Shown: positions 31,122 through 41,331 of the stretch, piece by piece
How positions within the stretch are numbered: position 1 is the stretch's first letter
How the letters are laid out: each line of letters starts with the position of its first letter
Assembly: GCF_002009175.1 (NCBI RefSeq)
Contig: NZ_CP018047.1
Span: 5,456,001-5,520,000, forward strand
Origin: Streptomyces niveus
GTDB lineage: Bacteria; Actinomycetota; Actinomycetes; Streptomycetales; Streptomycetaceae
Direction: 5' to 3'
DNA length: 64,000 nucleotides
Notes under the pieces: model-generated
What the model was told of the DNA's origin: nothing
Databases searched by the model: none
Seen by the model: the letters and a program-made list of their open reading frames with translations, nothing else
Program-made: the position numbers and the translations under genes

Positions 31122-31149
31122 TCCCCCGGGCCCCAACAGGCCCGGGGGA
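31122..31149 (+). terminator. Strong hairpin between mreB and mreC
   Basis: A perfect 11-bp stem (TCCCCCGGGCC with GGCCCGGGGGA) and a 6-nt loop lie 70 nt after mreB. It would separate an mreB transcript from the distal mreCD-PBP2-RodA transcript, at least in part. Confidence 0.75.
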
Positions 31150-31310
31150 CACCCCATATGGAACGCTGACGTCCTCGCCGGTGGATCGTTGATATACAGA
31201 CAAGACCAATCCGATGCGCCAATTGCGACGAATCCCGTCCAGGCGATTCCCGCGATTCGCGTGAAATTTTCCGACGAGGCATTCCAACGAGGAAGGCACG
31301 GCCGCCGCAC

Positions 31311-32270
31311 GTGAGGGACACACGAGAGAGCCGGCTGCTCCTGGTGCTGCTGATCGCCATCGCGTTCGCACTGATCACGGTGGATATCCGCGGGGGAGAG
31401 GCGTCACCCGTCGACGGTGCCCGACAGGCCGCGGCCACGGTCTTCGGACCCGTGCAGAACGGTGTCGCGAAAGCCGTCGACCCGGTCGGCAACGCCATCG
31501 GGGCCGTACGTGACTCCGGTGGACGGCACGACCGTGTGACCGCCCTGGAGCGGGAGAACGCGGCGCTCAAGCAGCGGCTCGGCAGCGACGACCGCAACCG
31601 GAGCCGGGTGAGGGAGCTGGACAAGCTCCTCAAGACCGCGGGCGCCGGCCAGTACGGCATAAAGGCCGCCGAGGTCATCGCCATAGGAGCGGCCCAGGGC
31701 TTCTCCTGGACCGTGACCATCGACGCGGGCGCCAACGACGGCGTCAAGCGCGACATGACCGTACTGAACGGGGACGGGCTCGTCGGCCGCGTCACCACCG
31801 TCGGACCGAACACCGCGACCGTACTGCTCGCCAACGACCCGGACTTCACGGTCGGCACCCGGATGGAGAAGTCCGACGAACTGGGCTTCGCCACCGGCCA
31901 GGGCGACCAGCCGCTGAACGTCCAACTCCTCAACGGCAAGGCCAAGGTGAAGAACGGCGACCGGCTGGTCACGTTCGGCTCCAGCAGGGACCGGCCGTTC
32001 GTACCCGGAGTGCCCGTCGGTCAGGTCGTGCGCGTCGACCCCGCCGCCGGTGACCTCACGCGCGACATCTTCGTCCGCCCGTACGTCGGCTTCAGCAAGC
32101 TCGACATCGTCGGCGTCGTCGTCCAGGCACCCCGCGAGGACCCGCGCGACATGGTCCTGCCGAAGAAGCCCGCCAAGCCCAAGCCCACACCGACCGTCAC
32201 CGTCACGGTGACCCCGTCGCCAGGCGGCCAGGCCGCCCAGGGCGACGGCCAGGTCAACGAGCAGGAGTAG
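31311..32270 (+). CDS. mreC: Rod shape-determining protein MreC
   Basis: 319-aa protein with a short cytoplasmic start, one membrane anchor (LLLVLLIAIAFALITV), a coiled coil (RVTALERENAALKQRL) and a beta-rich external core (VIAIGAAQGFSWTVTIDAGANDGVKRDMTVLNGDGLVGRV). The C-terminus is a Pro/Thr-rich tail (KPKPTPTVTVTVTPSPGG). It bridges MreB/MreD to penicillin-binding proteins. The start is GTG 31311; the next gene follows after 11 bp. Confidence 0.95.
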   Translation: MRDTRESRLLLVLLIAIAFALITVDIRGGEASPVDGARQAAATVFGPVQNGVAKAVDPVGNAIGAVRDSGGRHDRVTALERENAALKQRLGSDDRNRSRVRELDKLLKTAGAGQYGIKAAEVIAIGAAQGFSWTVTIDAGANDGVKRDMTVLNGDGLVGRVTTVGPNTATVLLANDPDFTVGTRMEKSDELGFATGQGDQPLNVQLLNGKAKVKNGDRLVTFGSSRDRPFVPGVPVGQVVRVDPAAGDLTRDIFVRPYVGFSKLDIVGVVVQAPREDPRDMVLPKKPAKPKPTPTVTVTVTPSPGGQAAQGDGQVNEQE

Positions 32271-32281
32271 AGCTGATCCCC

Positions 32282-32947
32282 ATGCGCTTCAACCGGACGC
32301 TGCTCTCCATCACCCTGGTCGTGGTCGCGCTGGTCGTCCAGGTGTCCGTACTCGCCCGCCTCCAACTCCCCGGAGCCGTACCCGATCTGCTGCTCCTCGT
32401 CGTTGTCGCGCTCGCCCTCGTCTACGGGCACACCAGCGGCGCGATCATCGGCTTCGGCGCCGGACTCCTCGCCGACCTCGCCCCGCCCGCCGACCACGCC
32501 GCAGGACGCTACGCGCTGGTGCTCTGTCTGATCGGCTATCTCGCCGGACTCGCCAAGCCCGACAGCGGCCAACTGCGCACCGCGCTGGGCCCGATGGTCG
32601 TGGTGGTCGGCGCGGCCGTCACCACCACCCTGCTGTACGCGGGGGTCGGCGCCCTCGTCGGTGACACCGCCGCGCGCCATGTCGGACTGACCAACCTGGT
32701 CGTCACGGCGGCCATCTACGACCTGCTCCTCGCCCCGTTCACCGTGCCACTGATCATGGCCCTGGCCAGACGCGCGGAGAACGACCCGCTCGCCGAGAAG
32801 TCGAGCGGTGGCAGCGACGTCGCCTCCGGGTGGCTGGCGGCGGGGACCGGACTGAAGATCGGGAAACAGCGCGGCGGACTGCGGCTGAAGACGGCCCGCT
32901 CCCGCGCGGCACGGGCCGGACGGATCAAGGGGGTCAAACGACTGTGA
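32282..32947 (+). CDS. mreD: Rod shape-determining protein MreD
   Basis: 221-aa membrane protein with five to six segments (LLSITLVVVALVVQVSVLARL, LPGAVPDLLLLVVVALALVYGHTSG, ...). A basic C-terminal tail (KQRGGLRLKTARSRAARAGR) lies in the cytoplasm. The stop overlaps the PBP2 start by 4 nt (GTGA), showing coupling within the mre operon. Confidence 0.92.
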   Translation: MRFNRTLLSITLVVVALVVQVSVLARLQLPGAVPDLLLLVVVALALVYGHTSGAIIGFGAGLLADLAPPADHAAGRYALVLCLIGYLAGLAKPDSGQLRTALGPMVVVVGAAVTTTLLYAGVGALVGDTAARHVGLTNLVVTAAIYDLLLAPFTVPLIMALARRAENDPLAEKSSGGSDVASGWLAAGTGLKIGKQRGGLRLKTARSRAARAGRIKGVKRL

Positions 32948-35298
32948 GCAACATTCCGGAGACCGGACGGACACCGCGGGTCCAGATCCGGCTCGTCGTC
33001 ATCCAGGTCCTGGTCTTCTCGCTCCTGCTCACGCTCGGCGGACGGCTCTGGTACCTCCAGGTCCGCAACGGCGCGGAGTACACGGACGAGGCGAAGAACA
33101 ACCATGTGCAGCAGGTCGTCCAGCCCGCCGTCCGGGGCTCGATCCTCGACTCGCAGGGCGTACCGCTCGCCGACAACGAGACCCGTCTCGTCGTCTCCGC
33201 CAGCCGCACCGAACTGATGAAGATGAAGGACGGCGGGGAAGCGGTCCTCACGCGCCTCGCCGCCGTCCTCGGCATGAAGGCCAAGGACGTCCACGACAAG
33301 GTCAGGCTCTGCGACAACAAGACGCCGCAGCCCTGCTGGAACGGCTCGCCCTACCAGCCGATCCCCGTCACCGACGAGGCCACCACCCAGCAGGCGCTCC
33401 AGATCCGTGAGCGCGCCGAGGACTTCCCCGGCATCACCGCCGAACCCACCGCCGTGCGCCGCTACGCCGCCCCCGCCAAGGCCAACACCGCCCAGGTGCT
33501 GGGCTATCTCTCGCCGGTCACCGACGAGGAGATCACCAAGGCGCAGGACACCGACTCGCCGTTCCTGCGCTCCGACCAGGTCGGCCGCTCCGGTCTGGAG
33601 CGCACGTACGACAAATACCTGCGCGGCGACGCGGGCGTCACCCGCTACGAGGTCGACAACCTCGGCCGCGTCATCGGCCAGGCCAAGAGCGACCAGGCCG
33701 AGCCGGGCTCCAACATCATCACCTCCATCGACGCCCGCGTGCAGGCCGTCGCCGAGTACGAGCTCAGCGAGGCGATGAAGGCCGCGCGCAAGGAGATGGA
33801 CCGCAACACCAACGAGAACTACAAGGCCGACGCCGGCGCCGTGGTCGTCCTGGAGTCCAAGACCGGCCGCGTCGTCTCGATGGCCTCCCAGCCCACGTAC
33901 GACCCCAACGCCTGGGTCGGCGGGATCTCCGCGAAGGACTACTCCAAGCTCACCAGCAAGAAGTCCAACTTCCCGCTGCTGAACCGGGGGATCCAGTCGC
34001 AGGCCGCCCCCGGCTCGATCTTCAAGGTCATCTCGTCGACCGCGGCGGTCAAGGCCGGATACGACTTCAACGGCAGCTACCCGTGCCCCAGTTCGTACTC
34101 CATCGGCAACCAGGTCTTCAAGAACTTCGAGTCCCAGGGCTACGGCAGCATCGACCTCGGCCGCGCCCTGGAGGTCTCCTGCGACACCGTCTTCTACGGG
34201 CTCGCGCACAAGGAGTGGCAGAAGGACGGCGGCAACAAGCCCAAGAAGGGCGCCAACGACTGGTTCTACAAGACCGCCAAGCAGTTCGGTCTTGCCAAGG
34301 AGACCGGTATCGACCTCCCCAACGAGACGGCGGGCCGGATCCCGGACCGCAAGTGGAAGCAGGACTTCTGGGAGGCCAACAAGGCCGGCTGGTGCAAGCA
34401 GGGCAAGAAGGGCGGCACGTACGTCGAGCAACTGGCGTACGAGGGCTGCCTCGAAGGCAACCGGATGCGCGCCGGTGACGCGGTCAACTACTCGATCGGC
34501 CAGGGCGACACGCTCGTCACCCCGATCCAGATGGCCACGATCTACTCGGCGATCGCCAACGGCGGCACGATGTACACCCCGAGCGTCGGCAAGGCGATCG
34601 TCAGCCCCGACGGCAAGACCGTCGAGGAGATCAAGCCCCAGGCGCACGGCAAGCTGCCGGTCGACCGCAAGCTGCGCGACCAGCTGGACAAGGCGCTCGC
34701 GGGAGTGGCGACGTCCGGTTCGGCCGCCTGGCGGTTCGGCGGCTGGCCGCAGGACAAGATCCCGATGCACGCCAAGACGGGTACGGCCGAGGTCTACGGC
34801 AAGCAGACGACCTCGTGGTTCGCCTCGTACACCGAGGACTACACGATCGTCATGACGATCTCCCAGGGTGGTACGGGCTCCGGAGCATCGGGCCCCGCCG
34901 TACGCAAGATCTACGAGGCGATGTACGGCCTCGACGCGAAGGGCGGGCAGAACCTCAAGAAGGCCCTGCTGCCCGAGCCGCGCAAGTCGCTGCCGAAGAT
35001 CGAGCCCGACGGCTCGATCGACGCGCCGCCCGTCAAGCCGTACGTGCCGGACAAGACGCCGCTGGACGGCAACGAGATCGCACCGGCCGGTGACAACACC
35101 GGACAGGTGCCGCAGACACCCGGCACCGGGCAGGCACCCGGCGACACGGGGCAGGCGCCCGGCACCGGCCAGGCGCCCGACACCGGCCAGGCGCCCGGCA
35201 CGGGGCAGGCGCCCGGCACCGGGCAGGTCCCGGCCGATCCGGGGCAGGCACCGGACAACAACGGACCACTCGCGGGGCCGCCCGCGCGGAGGGACTGA
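32944..35298 (+). CDS. mrdA: Penicillin-binding protein 2 (class B transpeptidase)
   Basis: 784-aa peptidoglycan transpeptidase. An N-terminal anchor (QIRLVVIQVLVFSLLLTLGGRLWYLQV) is followed by a dimerisation domain with RGSILDSQGVPLADN. The transpeptidase domain carries the SxxK serine in PGSIFKVISS, then NYSIGQGDTLVTP, and the KTG motif in MHAKTGTAEVYG. The last 70 residues are a Pro/Gly/Gln-rich repeat tract (PGTGQAP units). Initiation is at GTG 32944, overlapping mreD. It pairs with the downstream SEDS polymerase. Confidence 0.95.
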   Translation: MSNIPETGRTPRVQIRLVVIQVLVFSLLLTLGGRLWYLQVRNGAEYTDEAKNNHVQQVVQPAVRGSILDSQGVPLADNETRLVVSASRTELMKMKDGGEAVLTRLAAVLGMKAKDVHDKVRLCDNKTPQPCWNGSPYQPIPVTDEATTQQALQIRERAEDFPGITAEPTAVRRYAAPAKANTAQVLGYLSPVTDEEITKAQDTDSPFLRSDQVGRSGLERTYDKYLRGDAGVTRYEVDNLGRVIGQAKSDQAEPGSNIITSIDARVQAVAEYELSEAMKAARKEMDRNTNENYKADAGAVVVLESKTGRVVSMASQPTYDPNAWVGGISAKDYSKLTSKKSNFPLLNRGIQSQAAPGSIFKVISSTAAVKAGYDFNGSYPCPSSYSIGNQVFKNFESQGYGSIDLGRALEVSCDTVFYGLAHKEWQKDGGNKPKKGANDWFYKTAKQFGLAKETGIDLPNETAGRIPDRKWKQDFWEANKAGWCKQGKKGGTYVEQLAYEGCLEGNRMRAGDAVNYSIGQGDTLVTPIQMATIYSAIANGGTMYTPSVGKAIVSPDGKTVEEIKPQAHGKLPVDRKLRDQLDKALAGVATSGSAAWRFGGWPQDKIPMHAKTGTAEVYGKQTTSWFASYTEDYTIVMTISQGGTGSGASGPAVRKIYEAMYGLDAKGGQNLKKALLPEPRKSLPKIEPDGSIDAPPVKPYVPDKTPLDGNEIAPAGDNTGQVPQTPGTGQAPGDTGQAPGTGQAPDTGQAPGTGQAPGTGQVPADPGQAPDNNGPLAGPPARRD

Positions 35299-35301
35299 CC
35301 C

Positions 35302-36501
35302 ATGGCCGGCACAGGCGGCTTCTCCGTCTCCGGATACGGTCCCGAGCGCGGGCTCTGGGCGACGCTCGCCGCCCGTGACTCGATGGCGCGCAGGCTGGAC
35401 TGGCCGCTGATGTTCTCCGCGGTCGCGCTCTCGGCGGTCGGTTCGGTGCTGGTCTGGTCGGCGACCCGTAACCGTACGGATCTCAACCAGGGCGATCCGT
35501 ATCACTTCTTCTTCCGCCACATACTGAACACCGGTATCGGGCTGGCCCTGATGATCGGCACGATCTGGCTCGGCCATCGCACCCTGCGCGGCGCGGTGCC
35601 CGTCCTGTACGGCGTCTCCGTCGTGCTCGTGCTGCTGGTCCTCACCCCGCTCGGCGCCACCATCAACGGCGCGCACGCCTGGATCGTGCTCGGCGGCGGC
35701 TTCACCCTCCAGCCCTCGGAGTTCGTGAAGATCACGATCATCCTGGGTATGGCGATGCTGCTCGCGGCCAGAGTCGACGCGGGTGATCAGGTCCATCCGG
35801 ATCATCGGACGGTCGCCAAGTCCCTGGGCCTGGCGGTCGTCCCGATCCTGATCGTCATGATGATGCCGGACCTCGGTTCGGTCATGGTCATGGCGGTGAT
35901 CGTGCTCGGCGTCCTGCTCTCCTCCGGTGCGTCCAACCGGTGGATCTTCGGGCTCGTCGGCGCCGGTGTCGTGGGCGCCGTCGCGGTCGCCGCGCTCGGG
36001 GTGCTCGACGAGTACCAGATCAACCGCTTCGCCGCCTTCGCCAACCCGGAGCTCGACCCGGCGGGCGTCGGCTACAACACCAACCAGGCGCGGATCGCGA
36101 TCGGTTCGGGCGGGCTCACCGGCACCGGCCTCTTCAAGGGCTCCCAGACCACCGGCCAGTTCGTCCCCGAGCAGCAGACCGACTTCGTCTTCACCGTCGC
36201 GGGCGAGGAGCTGGGCTTCCTCGGCGCCGGGCTGATCCTGCTGCTGCTCGGTGTGGTGCTGTGGCGCGCCTGCCGGATCGCCCGTGAGACGACGGAGCTG
36301 TACGGGACGATCGTGGCGGCAGGGATCATCGCCTGGTTCGCCTTCCAGTCGTTCGAGAACGTCGGGATGACGCTCGGGATCATGCCCGTGGCGGGGCTGC
36401 CGCTGCCGTTCGTCTCCTACGGAGGCACCTCGATGTTCGCGGTCTGGATCGCGGTCGGGCTGCTCCAGTCGATCAGGGTGCAGCGGCCGATGTCGGCGTG
36501 A
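35302..36501 (+). CDS. rodA: SEDS-family peptidoglycan glycosyltransferase, RodA/FtsW type
   Basis: 399-aa ten-segment membrane protein. SEDS signatures include GATINGAHAWIVLGGGFTLQPSEFVKI, YNTNQARIAIGSGGLTGTGLFKG, QQTDFVFTVAGEELGF and PFVSYGGTSMF. It polymerises glycan strands in partnership with class B PBPs. The 3-bp gap to PBP2 shows they are one operon; in Streptomyces the equivalent gene is called sfr. The N-terminal region of about 35 residues is cytoplasmic. Confidence 0.95.
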   Translation: MAGTGGFSVSGYGPERGLWATLAARDSMARRLDWPLMFSAVALSAVGSVLVWSATRNRTDLNQGDPYHFFFRHILNTGIGLALMIGTIWLGHRTLRGAVPVLYGVSVVLVLLVLTPLGATINGAHAWIVLGGGFTLQPSEFVKITIILGMAMLLAARVDAGDQVHPDHRTVAKSLGLAVVPILIVMMMPDLGSVMVMAVIVLGVLLSSGASNRWIFGLVGAGVVGAVAVAALGVLDEYQINRFAAFANPELDPAGVGYNTNQARIAIGSGGLTGTGLFKGSQTTGQFVPEQQTDFVFTVAGEELGFLGAGLILLLLGVVLWRACRIARETTELYGTIVAAGIIAWFAFQSFENVGMTLGIMPVAGLPLPFVSYGGTSMFAVWIAVGLLQSIRVQRPMSA

Positions 36502-36562
36502 TCCGCCCGTTCGGCGTCGCGGGGGCTGCCACTCGGCGGCCCCTGCGACTACGTTTGTGAAG

Positions 36563-38155
36563 ATGGCGGACACAAAGCGAGAGATCGAACGCAAGTACGA
36601 ACTCCCGGTGCGGCCGGAGGACGGCGGCAGCGGCTCGCGGCCCGACGGCCCTTCCCTCCTGCCGGACCTCACCAAGGTCCGTGCCGTCTCGGCCGTCACG
36701 GCACGGGGCGTCACCGAACTGGACGCCGTCTACCACGACACCCCGGACCTCCGGCTGACCGCCGGGTCCCTCACGCTGCGCCGCAGGACCGGCGGCGCCG
36801 ACGAGGGCTGGCACCTCAAGTTCCCCGTCGGCGACGGCGTGCGCGACGAGATCCAGGCCCCGCTCTCCGACACCCTCCCGGGCGATCTCGCCGCGCTGGT
36901 GCGCTCGCGGGTCCGCGGCGCGGAACTGACCCCCGTCGTACGGCTGCGGACCTCCCGCGACACCAGCCTGCTGGTCGACGAGGCGGGCCGGACGCTCGCC
37001 GAGGTGGCCGTCGACACCGTCCGCGCCGAACGCGGGCCCGCCGGGACCCTTACCGGCACCGGGACCGCCGAGTGGACCGAGATCGAGGTCGAGCTGGCCG
37101 ACGGCGGCGACCCTGCCCTGCTCGACGCCGTGGAGAAGGTGCTCCGCAAGGCGGGAGTGCGTCCGTCGTCCGCCGGCTCCAAGCTCGCCAGGGCCCTCGC
37201 CGAGACGGAACCCGCCACGAAGGGGACCGGGCCGGGAAAGCGGGCCGGGGCCGCGTCCAAGCGCGCGCCGGTCACCGCCGGGGACCATGTGCTGGCCTAT
37301 GTGCGCGAGCAGGCCGAAGCGATCGTCTCCTACGACCCCGCCGTCCGCCGCGACCTGCCCGACTCGGTGCACCAACTGCGGGTCGCCACCCGCCGGATGC
37401 GGTCGGTCTTCCGTACGTACAGCAAGGTGCTCGACCGCGACGCCACCCGGCCCATCGGCGCCGAGCTGAAGTGGCTCGCCGGGGAGCTGGGCGTCGACCG
37501 CGACCAGGAGGTCCTCGCCGAGCGGCTGACGGCGGGCGTCGACGCGCACGACACGACCCTGCTGCTCGGCCCCGTGCACGCCCGGCTGCGGATCTGGGAC
37601 GCCGCGGGCCGCACCGACGCGCGGACCAGGACCCTCGCCGTACTCGACAGCGCGCGCTATCTGCGCCTGCTGGACTCGGTGGCGGCGCTGCTCGCCGATC
37701 CGCCCCTGCTGGACGGCGCCGGCCGGAAACCGGCCAAGGTGCTGCCCCGGGCGGTCGTCAAGGACTACGAACGCCTCGCGGGCCGCGTCGAGCACGCGCT
37801 GGGACTCGCGCCGGGGGAGGAGCGCGACCTGGCGCTGCACGACGCCCGTAAGGCCGCCAAACGTGCCCGCTACGCCGCCGACGCGGCCGAGCCGGCCATC
37901 GGGAAGCCCGCGAAGCGCTTCTCGAAGCGGATGAAGGACGTGCAGACCGTGCTCGGCGACCACCAGGACAGCGTGGTGGCCCGCGACGCCCTGCGCGATC
38001 TCGCGGTCCAGGCCCACGCGGCCGGCGAGTCCGCCTTCACCTGGGGGCTGCTGTACGGCGAGGAGGAGTCGCGGGCGGCGGACCGGGAGCGCGAACTGCC
38101 GCGAATCTGGCGGAAGTCCGCGAAGCGGAAGCTGCGCACGGCGCTCTTCGACTGA
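36563..38155 (+). CDS. CYTH and CHAD domain-containing protein
   Basis: 530-aa protein. The CYTH triphosphate-tunnel domain begins with EIERKYELP (ExExK) at residues 5-13 and spans about 200 residues, with typical paired charged strands (LRRRTGGADEGWHLKFP, EIEVELADGG). A His-rich helical CHAD domain fills the C-terminal half (SVHQLRVATRRMRSVFR, HDARKAAKRARYAADA, LGDHQDSVVARDAL). These bind or hydrolyse inorganic polyphosphate or triphosphates. GTG 36557 is an alternative start. There is no Shine-Dalgarno, so a leaderless transcript is possible. Confidence 0.92.
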   Translation: MADTKREIERKYELPVRPEDGGSGSRPDGPSLLPDLTKVRAVSAVTARGVTELDAVYHDTPDLRLTAGSLTLRRRTGGADEGWHLKFPVGDGVRDEIQAPLSDTLPGDLAALVRSRVRGAELTPVVRLRTSRDTSLLVDEAGRTLAEVAVDTVRAERGPAGTLTGTGTAEWTEIEVELADGGDPALLDAVEKVLRKAGVRPSSAGSKLARALAETEPATKGTGPGKRAGAASKRAPVTAGDHVLAYVREQAEAIVSYDPAVRRDLPDSVHQLRVATRRMRSVFRTYSKVLDRDATRPIGAELKWLAGELGVDRDQEVLAERLTAGVDAHDTTLLLGPVHARLRIWDAAGRTDARTRTLAVLDSARYLRLLDSVAALLADPPLLDGAGRKPAKVLPRAVVKDYERLAGRVEHALGLAPGEERDLALHDARKAAKRARYAADAAEPAIGKPAKRFSKRMKDVQTVLGDHQDSVVARDALRDLAVQAHAAGESAFTWGLLYGEEESRAADRERELPRIWRKSAKRKLRTALFD

Positions 38156-38168
38156 GAGCCGGCGTGCG

Positions 38169-38194
38169 CCCCGCGAGCGGCACCGCTCGCGGGG
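38169..38194 (+). terminator. Hairpin terminator after CYTH-CHAD gene
   Basis: Perfect 12-bp arms, CCCCGCGAGCGG (38169-38180) and its complement (38183-38194), lie 13 nt after the stop with no T-run. Confidence 0.65.
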
Positions 38195-38259
38195 TAAGGG
38201 GCGGGTGGCTGTCGGGGTAGCCTGGATGGTCACCCCGTCAGCCCACGAAAGTCGCCGTG

Positions 38260-40194
<1,935 letters not shown>

Positions 40195-40459
40195 CCTGTG
40201 GAAACAGGCGGCCGAACTGATGCGACTGTGAGGCGCATCGCGAGTGCGCTCTCTGCGAACAGTGAGGCTGAGGCCGTAGCCCTTCTGGCCTCTCTCGGGG
40301 TGCTTGGAGTTGCCCCTCGTCTTCCTCTAAGAGCTGTGGGGCGGACTCCTCTACCGGCTGCCGGACGTTTGCCGAGTAAGGCCAACTTGAGTAGCGAGGT
40401 TGAGTGGGTCTGATCCCCTCGCTGAGTTCCGCGAGGTTGCGGCCTCGACGTGGGGGCGC

Positions 40460-40646
40460 GGTCGAGCGTGAGCGGGGGCTCGAACTGTCCGGTGATCTTC
40501 GAGACGGTCGAGGGTGACCGACCGATCGCGCGGGCGGTCTCGTTGTGGCTCTTGTCCTGCGCGTGCAGCTCGCGGACGCGACGGCGGTCGTCATCGGTGA
40601 TGGGGCGGTTCGTGGACTCACCCCCTGCTCGGTCCGGCGTGGGCAT
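40460..40646 (-). pseudogene. Truncated HTH regulator remnant
   Basis: From ATG 40646 the protein reads MPTPDRAGGESTNRPITDDD, then RRRVRELHAQDKSHNETARAIGRSPSTVSKI. This is a helix-turn-helix of the kind found in Streptomyces integrative elements and phages. After about 62 residues the sequence loses protein character, although the frame stays open to 39894 across the radical SAM gene. The 3' part appears lost at the island boundary. Confidence 0.6.
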
Positions 40647-40818
40647 GAAAAAACGCCCTGCGGCGTCGGCCTGCGGGCTGGTGGTCTGTTTTCAGGCACG
40701 CCGGATACGGGGTCAACAACAGGTCACGAACTGATAACGGCCCCACTCGCGCGTGGGCGGCGCCCCGCCTGCCGACAATCCGGCGGACGGGGCGCGCTGG
40801 GTGCTGGCGGTGCGTCGG

Positions 40819-41170
40819 CTACGCGCCGGCGGGGTGCCGTGCTCCCTGCTGACGCAAGGTGGCTGCTGTCCGCGCCTGCTGCTGTCGGGCGTCAACCGTG
40901 CTGGTCACGCTGCTGTCGGGCGTCCACATCGGGCCGTGGTCGACGGTGGGCAGGGTCGGCGGGCCGGCGAACGGCGGCTTCTCCACGAACCTGTACTTCG
41001 CCAGTGTCGGCGCGGTGCCGACGGGCGTCACCTGGTGGTGCCACGTCGTCCGGTACAGGTTGGCCACGATGCCGACGGCCGTCCGCATGGCCGTCGTCAG
41101 GTCGTCGCCCGTCTGCATGAGAACGGCGAGGTCGCGGGCGAACTGCTCGTCGAGGCGGACGGAGGGTGAG
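40819..41170 (-). pseudogene. 5'-truncated element protein remnant
   Basis: The open frame reads PGISGSPSVRLDEQFARDLA...MQTGDDLTTAMRTAVGIVAN...YRTTWHHQVTPVG and ends QQGARHPAGA. The part before MQTGDD has protein character (a ribbon-helix-like VRLDEQFARDLAVLMQTG) but no start codon is available upstream, so the 5' end seems missing. It resembles short DNA-binding proteins of actinomycete mobile elements; this is an impression, not a match. Confidence 0.4.
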
Positions 41171-41331
41171 CCAGAGATGCCAGGCTGCCTTAGCCCTGCG
41201 GCAAGTATCTGCCTCGGATCACCTACTCGAAGATCCTTCGGAGCGGCTATAACAGTGCTTGAGTCGAAGCGACAGCCGGCCGTATGGCCCCAGTCCCTGC
41301 AGTGCTGGCCATGCGGCAGCGCCCCGGCAGG

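Noticed and set aside
31600..32270. Tandem charged or repeat structure suggesting a CRISPR-like array
   Set aside because: No regularly spaced direct repeats with unique spacers occur here or elsewhere in the window; no cas genes.
32716..36714. 1332-codon minus-strand frame across mreD-PBP2-RodA
   Set aside because: Antisense shadow of strongly recognised genes, with Arg/Gly/Val-rich composition typical of G+C-rich complements.
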